This document shows positions 53,458-61,852 of a stretch of 64,000 nt of DNA, one piece after another. A model generated the notes under the pieces. That model did not search any database and was not told the origin of the DNA. It saw nothing but the letters and a program-made list of their open reading frames with translations. Made by a program: the position numbers and the translations under genes. Positions within the stretch are counted from its first letter, which is position 1; each line of letters opens with the position of its first letter. The stretch spans positions 7,913,420-7,977,419 of the forward strand of contig NZ_JAFBCM010000001.1 in the NCBI RefSeq assembly GCF_016907715.1. The letters are read 5' to 3'. The DNA is from Tenggerimyces flavus. GTDB lineage: Bacteria; Actinomycetota; Actinomycetes; Propionibacteriales; Actinopolymorphaceae.

Positions 53458-54309
53458 ATGGTGAGCGTCCCTGACAGCGTGCTGGTGCACGAGCATGTCC
53501 TCGTCGACTTCGGCGGCGTTGCGAACCCCGGTACGTACGATGCCGACGAGGTCTTCGCGGTGGCGAAGCCCAAGCTGGACGAGGCGTACGCGCTGGGGTG
53601 CCGGCGGTTGCAGGAGTGCACGCCGAGGTATCTAGCTCGCGATCCGCTGCTCTTGCGGCGAATGGCGGACGCGACGGGGATCGAGATCTGGACGAACACC
53701 GGCATCTATGGTGCCGCCGACCGGATCGCGGTGCCGGACTACGCGTGGACCGAGTCGGCCGAGTCGCTGGCGAAGCGGTTCATCGCCGAGCACACCGACG
53801 GGCTGCCGAGGTTCGTCAAGACGGCAGTACGGGACGGCGACCTCGAGGAGCTCGACCGCAAGCTCGTTCGCGCCGCCGCGCTCACGGCGTTGGAGACGGG
53901 GATGACGGTCGCGTCGCACACCACGACGGGGCGGGCGGCGGTGCAGCAGCTCGAGGTCTTCGCGGAGGTCGGTGTGCCGGCGGAGAAGTTCGTGTGGGTG
54001 CACGCGCAGGCCGAGCCGGACGCCTCGTTCCACGAGCAGGTCGCCCGGGCTGGCGCGTGGGTGGAGATCGATGGGCTGCTCTCCGATGAGATCTCGTGGC
54101 AACAGACCTGCGTCGAACGCCTCGCCGGCGCCGGTCTGCTGGGGCGAACGCTGGTGGCGAACGACTCCGGCTGGTACCACGTCAGCGAACCCGGCGGCGG
54201 GAACTACGTGGGCTACGGCCGCCTGTACGAGGAGCTGCTCCCCGCGTTGGATCCCGCCTGGCACCAGGCCCTGATGGTCGACAACCCGCGCACCGCGTTC
54301 GGCGCCTAG
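53458..54309 (+). CDS. Phosphotriesterase-family (PLL-like) amidohydrolase-fold enzyme
   Basis: 283 residues. Metal-binding motifs of the phosphotriesterase family are visible: VLVHEHVLVDFGG (H-x-H), RFVKTAVRDG with a lysine in the place normally carbamylated, MTVASHTTTGRAAVQQ (His), VWVHAQAEPD (His), and TLVANDSGWY (Asp). Length fits the lactonase-like branch more than true organophosphate hydrolases. Leaderless: TAGCGT (53445-53450) ends 7 nt before the ATG. The gene overlaps by 4 bp the convergent amidohydrolase of the catabolic locus, so it may act on a lactone or related intermediate; this is inference. Confidence 0.85.
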   Translation: MVSVPDSVLVHEHVLVDFGGVANPGTYDADEVFAVAKPKLDEAYALGCRRLQECTPRYLARDPLLLRRMADATGIEIWTNTGIYGAADRIAVPDYAWTESAESLAKRFIAEHTDGLPRFVKTAVRDGDLEELDRKLVRAAALTALETGMTVASHTTTGRAAVQQLEVFAEVGVPAEKFVWVHAQAEPDASFHEQVARAGAWVEIDGLLSDEISWQQTCVERLAGAGLLGRTLVANDSGWYHVSEPGGGNYVGYGRLYEELLPALDPAWHQALMVDNPRTAFGA

Positions 54310-55115
54310 AGTCGATACCAGTGGGTGGCGGTGGCGCCGAGGACGTTGGGGTCGTGGCTGACCGCTGAGGCGAGCTCGGTCCAGGACTCGACGTACCCGC
54401 GGCGCAGCAGGATCACTGGCCAGTTGCTCGCGAGCATGCAGCGTTCGGTACCGAACGTCGACACCGCGTGCTCGACGCACGGCGCCAGCTCGTCGCCCGA
54501 CCACTCCCATGAGGTCAGCACGTCCAGGCCGACGGACACCTTGAGCGCGACGTTCGGGTACGAGGCCAGCCGGTCGAGCCGCGCCGTCCACCCATCCCAG
54601 GTTCCCGATCCCAGCGGCGGCCGGGCGAGGTGGCACACGACGATCCGCAACGACGGCAGCCGTTCGGCCACCGCGCACACCTGAGCCGCCTGCTCGTCGG
54701 AAAGCACCACAACGTCCCAGGTCAACGAACGGGCGGCAAGCTCCCGAAGCACGTCGAGAGTGTCCGAGTTCGTCAACCAAGCAAGGGGATTCCGCCCGAT
54801 CAGGAACCGCACACCCCGAAAGGACGCGTCGAACCGGCCCAGCTCAGCCAGAGCGGTCGGCGGGTCGTTCAGCGGCAGCCAAGCGACGACGCCGGCGACG
54901 AACGGCGACGTCGCGTACTCGCGCAGACGCACGTTCTCGGCCTGCTCGTCCACGTGCTCGACCAGCACCGTCGTGTCGACACCGGCCTCCGCCATCAACG
55001 GCGCCAGCTCAGCTGACTCGAAGTCGCGCTCCAGCTCAGGAGTGTCCGCCGGTCGCCACGACTGATGCTGCGCCCCAGCCCGCCAGAAGTGATGATGCGC
55101 GTCAACGATGGGCAT
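54306..55115 (-). CDS. Amidohydrolase 2 family protein (lactonase-like TIM barrel)
   Basis: 269 residues. Starts PIVDAHHHFWRAGAQHQSWRP (HxH metal motif), then GVDTTVLVEHVDEQAENVRL, FVAGVVAWLPLNDPP, FRGVRFLIG, LRIVVCHLARPPLG (His), YPNVALKVSVGLDVL and MLASNWPVILLRRG (catalytic Asp replaced by Asn in SNWP, where the family usually has SDWP). Relatives include L-fuconolactonase and L-rhamnonolactonase. The Asn substitution may lower metal binding. ATG at 55113-55115 overlaps the dehydrogenase gene by 14 bp; the first two genes of this minus-strand operon are RraA and the dehydrogenase. Confidence 0.87.
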   Translation of the reverse strand: MPIVDAHHHFWRAGAQHQSWRPADTPELERDFESAELAPLMAEAGVDTTVLVEHVDEQAENVRLREYATSPFVAGVVAWLPLNDPPTALAELGRFDASFRGVRFLIGRNPLAWLTNSDTLDVLRELAARSLTWDVVVLSDEQAAQVCAVAERLPSLRIVVCHLARPPLGSGTWDGWTARLDRLASYPNVALKVSVGLDVLTSWEWSGDELAPCVEHAVSTFGTERCMLASNWPVILLRRGYVESWTELASAVSHDPNVLGATATHWYRL

Positions 55116-55935
55116 GGCGCTCCACGGTCTCGGCCAGCGTCTGCGCGAGCAACCCGGCGAGCGGCACCGAGACGTCCGCCGAACGAGCGGCCGCAACGAT
55201 CTCCCACAAGTCCTTGCTCCATGGGCGGAACGGCACCGCGGTCCCCGCCGCGTCGTACGCCGCCGCCACCTCGTCGAAGAACCCCCAGTGCTGCGAGACC
55301 CACGAGGAGCCGGTGCTCGTCGACGCCACCGTGAGCACGTTCTCCACCGAGACGTCGTACGAAGCGGCGAGCGACAGCGCCTCGTGCGTACCGGCGAGCG
55401 CCGCGAACATCATCAGCTGGTTCGCCAACTTCGCCGCCGCCCCGGAACCGGGAGCGCCGACGTGCACAACGTCCGAAGCCACGTCGTCAAGGTAGCCTTG
55501 CGCGAGCTCCAGAGATCCTGCCGACGCCCCGGCCATCACGGTCAAGGAGCCAGCGCGAGCACGCTCGAACCCACCCGACACCGGCGCATCGACGAACGCC
55601 ACCCCACGCGAAGCGGCGAGCTCGCCGAGCGAACGAGCCGTCGCCGGCAGCACCGTACTGTGCACCACCACAACGCCGCCATCGGGCACCGAAGCGAGCA
55701 GATCCTCGTCCAGCAAGAGAGTTCGGACCGCGTCGTCGTCCGGTACGGCCAACGCCAGCACCGAGGACGCCAAGTCCCCGACGCCAGACGCGGCGACACC
55801 GCCGCCAGCGACAAGCGCGTCGACCTGCGAGGCGCGCGGGTCGTACCCCGTCACCGACCACCCGGCGTCGACGAGCGCCAAGGCCATCGGCAACCCGAGG
55901 TTGCCGAGGCCGGCGAACCCAACAGTCTTGCTCAC
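55102..55935 (-). CDS. Beta-hydroxyacid dehydrogenase (HIBADH/GarR-like)
   Basis: 277 residues. NAD(P)-binding GFAGLGNLGLPMALALVDAGWSVTGYD; the catalytic region FVDAPVSGGFERARAGSLTVMAGA; the cofactor/substrate lysine segment GSGAAAKLANQLMMFAALAGTHEALSLA; and the terminal PFRPWSKDLWEIVAAARSADVSVPL (with K of the KD motif). Oxidises a 3-hydroxyacid or reduces a semialdehyde such as tartronate semialdehyde. Its ATG overlaps the RraA stop (ATGA). With RraA and the two lactonase-like enzymes, it suggests an aldonate or sugar-acid pathway. Confidence 0.9.
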   Translation of the reverse strand: MSKTVGFAGLGNLGLPMALALVDAGWSVTGYDPRASQVDALVAGGGVAASGVGDLASSVLALAVPDDDAVRTLLLDEDLLASVPDGGVVVVHSTVLPATARSLGELAASRGVAFVDAPVSGGFERARAGSLTVMAGASAGSLELAQGYLDDVASDVVHVGAPGSGAAAKLANQLMMFAALAGTHEALSLAASYDVSVENVLTVASTSTGSSWVSQHWGFFDEVAAAYDAAGTAVPFRPWSKDLWEIVAAARSADVSVPLAGLLAQTLAETVERHAHR

Positions 55936-56669
55936 AGGGCCGAGTAGTAGGCCTCGACCGACTCGATGTCGATCGTCGGGTCGTCCGGCAACCCGAGCTT
56001 GTCGTACACCTTCTTCCGCGCGTGCATGTCCGCGATCAACACCGCACGAGCGTGCAGGGCGACCTCCTCGGCTACCTCGAGAGGTACGACGATCACGCCG
56101 TCGTCGTCCGCGCCGACGATGTCACCCGGCCGTACCTGCACGCCCCCGCACCCGATCGTGCCCTGGACCTCCACGAGCTGGATGCGGCCGGGGATGATCG
56201 TCCGGCCGCGCGCCGCCGCACAGACCGGCGTCTTCTGCAATGCGATCTCCGCGGTGTCGCGGCAGAAGCCGTCGGTAACGATGCCCGCTGCGCCGTTCGC
56301 GTGCGTCGCCATCGCGTTCATCGAACCCCAGAAGCCGACCTCGCGCGCGCCGCCACCGTCGGTCACGACGACCGCGCCGGCTTCGAGCTCGGGCATGCGG
56401 ACGTTGCCCACCTCGGCGAACCAGATCCGGTGCGCCTCGACGATGTCCTGCGTGGTGTCGAGCTTCCACATCGGGCGGTTCGACGGTACGCAGCGCTGGG
56501 TCACCGCCGGCCCCCAGAACTTCATGCCCAGCCAGATCGGCCTGACGTCGCGGGACATCAACCCGATGTCGAAATACCCGATTCCGTCCATCGCGTCGGC
56601 GACGTCCACGACACGAAGGTGTTTGTAGAGGGCGGCGAGCTGGCCGGTTTCGGAAACCGTGGTCGACAT
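55932..56669 (-). CDS. RraA family protein (HMG/CHA aldolase or decarboxylase-like)
   Basis: 245 residues. RraA-like fold: LRVVDVADAMDGIGYFDIGLMSRDVRPIWLGMKFWGPAVTQ, then GAVVVTDGGGAREVGFWGSMNAMATHANGAAGIVTDGFCRDT (the pocket that in 4-hydroxy-4-methyl-2-oxoglutarate aldolase binds pyruvate and magnesium), and GCGGVQVRPGDIVGADDDGVIVVPLEVAEEV (acidic metal residues near D-x-D-G). The gene context argues for a catabolic aldolase or decarboxylase, not for the RNase E inhibitor role of E. coli RraA. First gene of the minus-strand operon, divergent from GntR. Confidence 0.88.
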   Translation of the reverse strand: MSTTVSETGQLAALYKHLRVVDVADAMDGIGYFDIGLMSRDVRPIWLGMKFWGPAVTQRCVPSNRPMWKLDTTQDIVEAHRIWFAEVGNVRMPELEAGAVVVTDGGGAREVGFWGSMNAMATHANGAAGIVTDGFCRDTAEIALQKTPVCAAARGRTIIPGRIQLVEVQGTIGCGGVQVRPGDIVGADDDGVIVVPLEVAEEVALHARAVLIADMHARKKVYDKLGLPDDPTIDIESVEAYYSAL

Positions 56670-56753
56670 GCAGATCTCCTTAGCAAAGGAGCCGAATGGA
56701 CTTTGGCCGTGTCTGGCTATGAGCCTTGCTGACAGGCTAAGCAGCGTGCTCTA

Positions 56754-56763
56754 TTGTCTACAA
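56754..56763. promoter_or_regulatory. Putative FadR-type GntR operator
   Basis: TTGTCTACAA is an exact palindrome-like match to the TNGT-N-ACNA pattern of FadR-subfamily GntR regulators. It lies 65 bp before the gntR ATG and 85 bp before the RraA start, in the divergent promoter region, so one site could control both sides. Prediction from family pattern only. Confidence 0.55.
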
Positions 56764-56827
56764 GAGTCAATAGACGGACTGTCCAATCCGGTCAACCCAA
56801 TCCGGTCAACACTGCGCAAGGACCTCG

Positions 56828-57502
56828 ATGTCGCCCGACCGTCTCGAACCTCAAAGCCTCGTCGCGCTGGCGACCGACGCCATCCGCGCGATGATCCTCG
56901 AGGGCGAGCTGGGCCCGGGCGACCGGCTGCGCGAGGAGCAGCTCGCCGAACGACTCGGCATCAGCCGGCCGCCCCTTCGCGAGGCTCTCCGCCTGCTGGA
57001 GCGCGAGGGGCTCGTCGTCGCGACGCCCCGCCGCGGCGTCGCGGTCACGGAGCTGTCGGACCAGGACGTACGCGAGATCCTCACGCTGCGCTCGGCGTTG
57101 GAACGGCTCGCGGTCGAGCTCGGCGTCCCCGTCACCGACGAGGAACGACTTGAGGACTGCCGCAAAGCCCTTGCGGAGATGGAGAAAAGCGCTCGTGACG
57201 AGGACCGCGCCGGCCTCGTCGAGCGCGGGTATGCGTTCCACAGCTCGATCGTCGCGCTCGCGGGACATCGCCGACTGCTGGCGCTCTACCACTCGTTGCA
57301 CGACCAGCTGCTGCTCTGCATGGCGATGAATCTCTATGCCCGCGAGAACTTCTACGAAGATCTTCTGACGCACGTCGAGCGCCACCGACAGCTGCTCGAG
57401 GTCATCGAGGCGGGCGATCCCGACGCCGTCCTGGAGGCCCTGGCGGCGCACGGCGAACGCTCGTTCACCAAGCACGCAAGAAAGCAGGACCCTCCAGAGT
57501 AG
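56828..57502 (+). CDS. GntR family (FadR/FCD type) transcriptional regulator
   Basis: 224 residues. N-terminal winged helix (about 8-75): LVALATDAIRAMILEGELGPGDRLREEQLAERLGISRPPLREALRLLEREGLVVATPRRGVAV. C-terminal FCD ligand domain (about 80-215), with metal or ligand histidines in RGYAFHSSIVALAGHRRLL and HVERHRQLLEVIEAGD. It should sense a carboxylic acid intermediate. Divergent from rraA and upstream of the transporter genes in the same direction, it likely controls the whole locus. Confidence 0.92.
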   Translation: MSPDRLEPQSLVALATDAIRAMILEGELGPGDRLREEQLAERLGISRPPLREALRLLEREGLVVATPRRGVAVTELSDQDVREILTLRSALERLAVELGVPVTDEERLEDCRKALAEMEKSARDEDRAGLVERGYAFHSSIVALAGHRRLLALYHSLHDQLLLCMAMNLYARENFYEDLLTHVERHRQLLEVIEAGDPDAVLEALAAHGERSFTKHARKQDPPE

Positions 57503-57523
57503 AACCGGTGAAAGGGGTCGATC

Positions 57524-58888
57524 GTGAACCAGAGGCACCTCACCCGTCGCCAGCTCCTCGGCGCTGCTTCGACCGCCGCGATCGTCAGCGCGTGCTCGCC
57601 GTTCGGCGGCCGCGACACCAGCGGTGACGCTGGCGGGAGCGGCGGAGAGACGAAGACGATCAGGTTCATCACCCCAGCCGACCTCGGGCTGGAGCGCGAG
57701 CTCTACACCGGCTTCCTGAAGGACTTCGAGTCGGCGAACTCGGGGACGAAGGTCACGGTGACGTTCGAGGCCTGGGACGACTACATGACCAAGCTTCCGA
57801 CGTTGCTCGCCGGCGGGGCGATCCCGGACCTGATCCACCAGCACATGAGCATCGTGCAGGACTACGGGCAACGTGGCGCACTACTTGACCTTGCTCCGTT
57901 GATGAAACGGGACAACGTCGACCGGGAGGCGTTCGTCCCAGAGTTGTTCGACGCGTTCGCTGACGGCGAGAAGGTGTACGGGATTCCCAAGGACTGCGCG
58001 GCCTGGGGCGTCTACTACAACAAGGGGCTGTTCGACAAGGCCGGCGTGGAGTACCCGGCGGACGACTGGACGATGGAGCAGTTCCAACAGACCGTACGCG
58101 ATCTGACGGTGGACAAGGCCGGGCGGTCACCGGGCGACGCGGGCTTCGATCCACGCAGCATCAAGCAGTGGGGCTTGAACTGGCTCGCGCCGACGCCGAC
58201 CGAGTCGGAGAACTCGCGCGGCTTCGTACGCGCGTTCGGCGGCGACTGGTACGACGAGGCGTACCAGGCGACGTTGATCGACCAGCCGCCGGCGCACGCC
58301 CAGTTCGAGATGTTCCGGCGGATGCGCTGCGTGGATGGGAGTACGCCGTCGCCGTCGCAGGAGCTCGGCCAGGGCGACCCGTTCCGGGCGGGGCTGACCG
58401 CGATGACGGTCGCGTTCCACAACGCGGACTTCTTCCTGCGCGAGGAGAAGGCGAAGTTCGACTGGGGCGTGACGTACCTGCCGTCCGGGCCGGGTGGGCA
58501 GTTCGTCCCGGTGGGCTGCAGCGGCTGGGCGATCGCGGCGGACGCGAAGAACCCCGAGGGCGCGTGGACGTTGATCAAGCACCTGACCAGCCCGGAGGTG
58601 CAGACGAAGATCGCGGCGCAGAAGCGGTGGGGACCGTCGGTACGCGCTGCGATGGACCAGCTGGTGCGTACGGACCCGAAGGACGGATTCGTCAAGGTGC
58701 ACGTGGATCCGATGCGCGGGAAGAGCGACCGCGAGGTGATCACGTTCAAGTTCCCGGCGAACCAGTCGCGGATCCAGCAGGCGTACGCGGCGAACTTCGA
58801 CCCGATCTGGACCACGTGCTCCACCGACGACGTGGCGGGCGCGGCGCAGAAGACCAAGCAGGCAGTGGACACCGTCCTGGCCAGCTGA
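57524..58888 (+). CDS. Sugar ABC transporter substrate-binding lipoprotein (Tat type)
   Basis: 454 residues. N-terminal TRRQLLGAASTAAIVSAC: twin-arginine signal followed by a lipobox (VSAC), so export is by Tat and the protein is lipid-anchored. The mature part is a family 1 solute-binding protein: VTVTFEAWDDYMTKLPTLLAGGAIPDLIH, EKVYGIPKDCAAWGVYYNKGLFDKAGVEYP, LNWLAPTPTESENSRGFVRAFGG and GCSGWAIAADAKNPEGAWTLIKHLTSPEVQTKIA. Ligand is probably a sugar, sugar acid or oligosaccharide. GTG at 57524 with AAAGGGG upstream, 21 bp after gntR. Confidence 0.92.
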   Translation: MNQRHLTRRQLLGAASTAAIVSACSPFGGRDTSGDAGGSGGETKTIRFITPADLGLERELYTGFLKDFESANSGTKVTVTFEAWDDYMTKLPTLLAGGAIPDLIHQHMSIVQDYGQRGALLDLAPLMKRDNVDREAFVPELFDAFADGEKVYGIPKDCAAWGVYYNKGLFDKAGVEYPADDWTMEQFQQTVRDLTVDKAGRSPGDAGFDPRSIKQWGLNWLAPTPTESENSRGFVRAFGGDWYDEAYQATLIDQPPAHAQFEMFRRMRCVDGSTPSPSQELGQGDPFRAGLTAMTVAFHNADFFLREEKAKFDWGVTYLPSGPGGQFVPVGCSGWAIAADAKNPEGAWTLIKHLTSPEVQTKIAAQKRWGPSVRAAMDQLVRTDPKDGFVKVHVDPMRGKSDREVITFKFPANQSRIQQAYAANFDPIWTTCSTDDVAGAAQKTKQAVDTVLAS

Positions 58889-58922
58889 GGCTTCTCGCCA
58901 TGGACCAGCGCTCCACACACCT

Positions 58923-59000
58923 CCGCACTTCACCCACCGAACCGGGGTTCTCCAACGTGGCAACAGCGCTCCGACCCCCACCTCGGTGGGTAAAGTCGCG
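58923..59000. repeat. Structured repeat, family E copy 2 (78 bp)
   Basis: Core 58936-58987 shares AACCGGGGTT, CCAACGTGGCAA and CCCCCACCTCGG with copy 1 (16512-16562); outer arms (CCGCACTTCACCC at 58923-58935 with GGGTAAAGTCGCG at 58988-59000) pair less perfectly (about 9 of 13). It separates the substrate-binding gene from the permease genes of one operon. Confidence 0.7.
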
Positions 59001-59018
59001 CCACCTGGGGATGACGCG

Positions 59019-59966
59019 ATGAGCGTCGACACGGTGGCGAGGACGCGGCGGCGGGCGAACGTCCGGCGGAGGATGCCGCGGCATCGGGTGCGGGAGGCGA
59101 TCGACGGCTACCTGTTCATCGCGCCGTGGCTGGTCGGGTTCGTGTTCCTGGTGTCGGGGCCGATGATCGCGTCGCTGCTGATGTCGTTCACCGAGTGGGA
59201 CCTGCTGTCCTCGCCGCGGTGGATCGGGCTGGCGAACTTCCAGCAGCTGTTCTCCGACCCGCTTGTCGGAAAGTCCTTGTACAACACGGCGTTCTTCACG
59301 TTCTTCAGCGTGCCGCTGAACCTCGCGGCGGCGCTGGGGGCGGCGCTGCTGCTCAACCTGCGGATCCGCGGACGGTCCGTCTTCCGTACGGCGTTCTACC
59401 TGCCGGCGATCATGCCGGCGGTGGCGAACGCGATCCTGTGGTTCTGGATCCTCAATCCCGAGGTGGGCTTGGCGAATCTGCTGCTGCGGCGGTTCGGGTT
59501 GCCGGAGCTGCGCTGGCTGGAGGACCCAGCGACGGCGAAGCCCGCGTTCATCCTGATGACGATGTGGGGCATCGGCAACTCGATGGTGATCTTCCTTGCC
59601 GGGCTGCAGGGGGTGCCGCAGTCGCTGTACGACGCGGCGCTGGTCGACGGGGCCGGCGCGTGGCAGCGGTTCCGGGCGGTGACGCTGCCGATGCTGTCGC
59701 CGGTGATCTTGTTCAACCTGGTGTTGGGGATCATCGGGTCGTTCCAGATCTTCACCAGCGCGTACCTGCTGACCCAGGATGGCGGGCCGGAGCAGTCGAC
59801 GCTGTTCTCCGTTCTGTACCTGTACCGGTTGGGGTTCGAGCAGTTCCGGATGGGCTACGCGTCGGCGTACGCGTGGCTGCTGTTCCTCGTGATCATGGTG
59901 TTCTCGCTGGTGCAGCTCGGGATGTCGCGGCGCTGGGTGTACTACGAGGGCGGTGACCAGCGATGA
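59019..59966 (+). CDS. Sugar ABC transporter permease (MalF-like)
   Basis: 315 residues, six helices in the MalF/UgpA type: YLFIAPWLVGFVFLVSGPMIASLLMSFTEWDLLSSPRWIGLANFQQLF, GRSVFRTAFYLPAIMPAVANAILWFWILNPEVGLANLL, and the ATPase-contact EAA loop SLYDAALVDGAGAWQRFRAVTLPMLSPVILFNLVLGIIGSF. The N-terminus has a very basic stretch (RTRRRANVRRRMPRHRVRE). ATG at 59019 with GGGG upstream. No ATPase gene follows, so it probably shares a general MsiK-type ATPase encoded elsewhere. Confidence 0.92.
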   Translation: MSVDTVARTRRRANVRRRMPRHRVREAIDGYLFIAPWLVGFVFLVSGPMIASLLMSFTEWDLLSSPRWIGLANFQQLFSDPLVGKSLYNTAFFTFFSVPLNLAAALGAALLLNLRIRGRSVFRTAFYLPAIMPAVANAILWFWILNPEVGLANLLLRRFGLPELRWLEDPATAKPAFILMTMWGIGNSMVIFLAGLQGVPQSLYDAALVDGAGAWQRFRAVTLPMLSPVILFNLVLGIIGSFQIFTSAYLLTQDGGPEQSTLFSVLYLYRLGFEQFRMGYASAYAWLLFLVIMVFSLVQLGMSRRWVYYEGGDQR

Positions 59967-60793
59967 TCGCTCTTGTCAAGCGGGGCTTGCTGTACGTCTT
60001 CATGGCCGCGTTGGGGATCGTGTTCCTGACGCCGATGCTGTGGCTGGCGTCGACCTCCTTGAAGGAGCAGGGGCAGGTCTTCGCGTACCCACCGGTGTTC
60101 GTGCCGGATCCGGTCCGATTCGCCAACTACCTCGACGCGTTCGCGCGGGCGCCGCTGTTCGTGTGGCTGACGAACACGATCACGATCACTGTCTTCGCGC
60201 TGATCGGGACGTTGTTGACGTGCTCGTTGGTGGCGTACGGTTTTGCCCGGCTTCGGTTTCCGGGGCGGAACGTGCTGTTCGTGCTGTTGCTGTCGACGAT
60301 GATGCTGCCGGACGTGGTGACGCTGGTGCCGCAGTTCGTGCTGTTCAAGTCGCTGGGCTGGGTGGACACGTTCCTGCCGCTGATCGTGCCTTCGTTCCTC
60401 GGCGGGGGCGCGTTCAACATCTTCCTGGTGCGGCAGTTCTACCTGACGATCCCGCGCGACTTCGACGAGGCAGCGCGACTGGACGGCGCGTCGAACTGGC
60501 GGATCTGGTGGCACATCATCCTGCCGTTGTCGCGTCCGGTGCTGATCGCGGTGGGGATCTTCTCCTTCGTCTTCCACTGGAACGACTTCCTGGCGCCGCT
60601 GATCTACCTGCAGTCGGAGGGCAACAAGACGCTGGCGCTGGGGTTGCGGGCGTTCATCAGTCCGACGGACGCGTCGTGGAACATCTCGATGGCGGCGTCG
60701 ATGTTCCTGGTGATCCCGGTGCTTCTGGTGTTCTTCGTCGCGCAACGCTCGTTCATCCGCGGCGTGGTGATGACCGGGATCCAGGGGCGTTAG
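59963..60793 (+). CDS. Sugar ABC transporter permease (MalG-like)
   Basis: 276 residues, six helices. Family features: GLLYVFMAALGIVFLTPMLWLASTSLKEQGQVFAYPPVFVPDPVRFANYLDAF, LLTCSLVAYGFARLRFPGRNVLFVLLLSTMMLPDVVTLVPQFVLF, the EAA loop DFDEAARLDGASNWRIWWHIILPLSRPVLIAVGIFSFVFHWNDFLAPL, and the closing RSFIRGVVMTGIQG. Starts inside the stop of the first permease (ATGA). Its end overlaps the convergent membrane-protein gene by 4 bp. Confidence 0.93.
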   Translation: MIALVKRGLLYVFMAALGIVFLTPMLWLASTSLKEQGQVFAYPPVFVPDPVRFANYLDAFARAPLFVWLTNTITITVFALIGTLLTCSLVAYGFARLRFPGRNVLFVLLLSTMMLPDVVTLVPQFVLFKSLGWVDTFLPLIVPSFLGGGAFNIFLVRQFYLTIPRDFDEAARLDGASNWRIWWHIILPLSRPVLIAVGIFSFVFHWNDFLAPLIYLQSEGNKTLALGLRAFISPTDASWNISMAASMFLVIPVLLVFFVAQRSFIRGVVMTGIQGR

Positions 60794-61353
60794 CGCACGA
60801 TTCCGGCGATGATCAGGGCCACACCGACGGGGATGTCGACGACGGCGCAGAGCTCGGACCAGTTGCGGCTGACGATCTTGTTACGTACGTAATGGAACGC
60901 GTCCCACAGTCCGTGTGTGAGCCAGCCGACGCCGGCGATGACGACGCCGAGGTTGCTGTCGACGACGAAGGCAGCGATGGTGAGGCCGCCGAAGAAGATC
61001 ATGCCGACGGTCTCGACGGTGAACCAGTAGCGGTCCTGGGCCCGGCCGACGACGATGGCCCAGAGCCAGGCGGCGACGAGGACGACGGTCATGACGAGGG
61101 CGCCTTCGAGCTTCAGGATGAACGCCAGGGCGCCGACCACGATCGTTCCGCCGAACATCAGGAACGCGGCCATCGGCCTGCCGGTCGCCCACGTGGCGGG
61201 GTAGATCGCCATCATCGCGGCGACGCCCGGGGTCAGGTCGACGCCGCCCTTGGTCGCGACGATGCCCGCGATGGCGGCGGCCGCGAGAATGAGCCCGACA
61301 GCGCTCGGCCACCGATCGACCAGCCTGGCCCCGGTCGTCGTCTCGTTCACCAT
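60790..61353 (-). CDS. Polytopic membrane protein, 187 aa
   Basis: Six predicted helices: WPSAVGLILAAAAIAGIVAT, VAAMMAIYPATWATG, AAFLMFGGTIVVGALAFIL, LVMTVVLVAAWLWAIVV, FTVETVGMIFFGGLTIAAFVV, and the final VVDIPVGVALIIAGIV. Polar residues in LTHGLWDAFHYVRNKIVSR resemble DUF308-like or small integral proteins, but I cannot name a family. ATG at 61351-61353 (no good Shine-Dalgarno). Confidence 0.75.
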   Translation of the reverse strand: MVNETTTGARLVDRWPSAVGLILAAAAIAGIVATKGGVDLTPGVAAMMAIYPATWATGRPMAAFLMFGGTIVVGALAFILKLEGALVMTVVLVAAWLWAIVVGRAQDRYWFTVETVGMIFFGGLTIAAFVVDSNLGVVIAGVGWLTHGLWDAFHYVRNKIVSRNWSELCAVVDIPVGVALIIAGIVR

Positions 61354-61545
61354 GATCACCACCCTGCCAGCCCCGCTCTGCCTTCCTTTGGCGCGGACGA
61401 GCGGCTCATCCGGATCCATGCGAAACCTGTCCGCCCACCAGGGATCCCCGGCTGCCCTGCGGCGTGCCCCGCTGTTCGCGATGGGGTCGGGGGCACCCTT
61501 GTCCGAACCTCCTCGAGCGAGGGGACCCTCCGCCCTTCGCGAAAG

Positions 61546-61595
61546 TGTGGGGTTCTGGTCGCGACACGCCGGCGTGTCGCGACCAGAACCCCACA
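61546..61595. repeat. Perfect 50-bp palindrome without spacer
   Basis: The 25 bases 61546-61570 (TGTGGGGTTCTGGTCGCGAC...) are the exact reverse complement of 61571-61595, centred on GCC|GGC. Three AAA/TTT-like bases outside extend symmetry imperfectly. Such an exact long palindrome would be expected to decay or be cleaved during replication unless recent or protected. Confidence 0.9.
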
Positions 61596-61673
61596 GTTTG
61601 ATGGGACGTGGTGGATGGGCTGGGCTATGGGACCAGGGTGCCCCTCACCCCAACCCTCGGCGCGACCTGGCCA

Positions 61674-61747
61674 TGATCATGAACGTGATCATGAAGGCAA
61701 ACCCTGCGTATACGACCAGTTCGGCTTCATGATCACGTTCATGATCA
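61674..61747. repeat. Inverted repeat, family B copy 2 (74 bp)
   Basis: 23-bp arms (61674-61696 and 61725-61747) around a 28-bp core with AAAC, GCGTAT and GACC. Compared with copy 1 the arm has TGAACG in place of TGTACG, and the partner arm carries the matching change. Confidence 0.85.
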
Positions 61748-61852
61748 CGGGCGTCGAGGGCTCGGCGGTGACGACGAGCGTGTCATCGAGGACCACGAGC
61801 CTCATCCTCGCAGGTCTTGCACCCCCGAACCTAGCTTGCTAGCATCCTAGCC

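Larger units (their letters stand above)
61354..61852. other. 499-bp intergenic region with two palindromic elements
   Basis: It contains a perfect 50-bp palindrome (61546-61595), the family B repeat copy 2 (61674-61747), and a TAGCAT hexamer (61840-61845) that ends 7 nt before the next ATG. Open frames that run through are repeat-derived and not gene-like. Confidence 0.7.

Noticed and set aside
55932-56669. RraA as regulator of RNase E
   Set aside because: The protein is in an operon with a dehydrogenase and lactonase-like enzyme, so an aldolase or decarboxylase role is more likely.
59953-61842. 629-codon plus-strand frame across the second permease and the following region
   Set aside because: It overlaps the well-supported MalG-like permease in another frame and then runs through repeat DNA; no family features.
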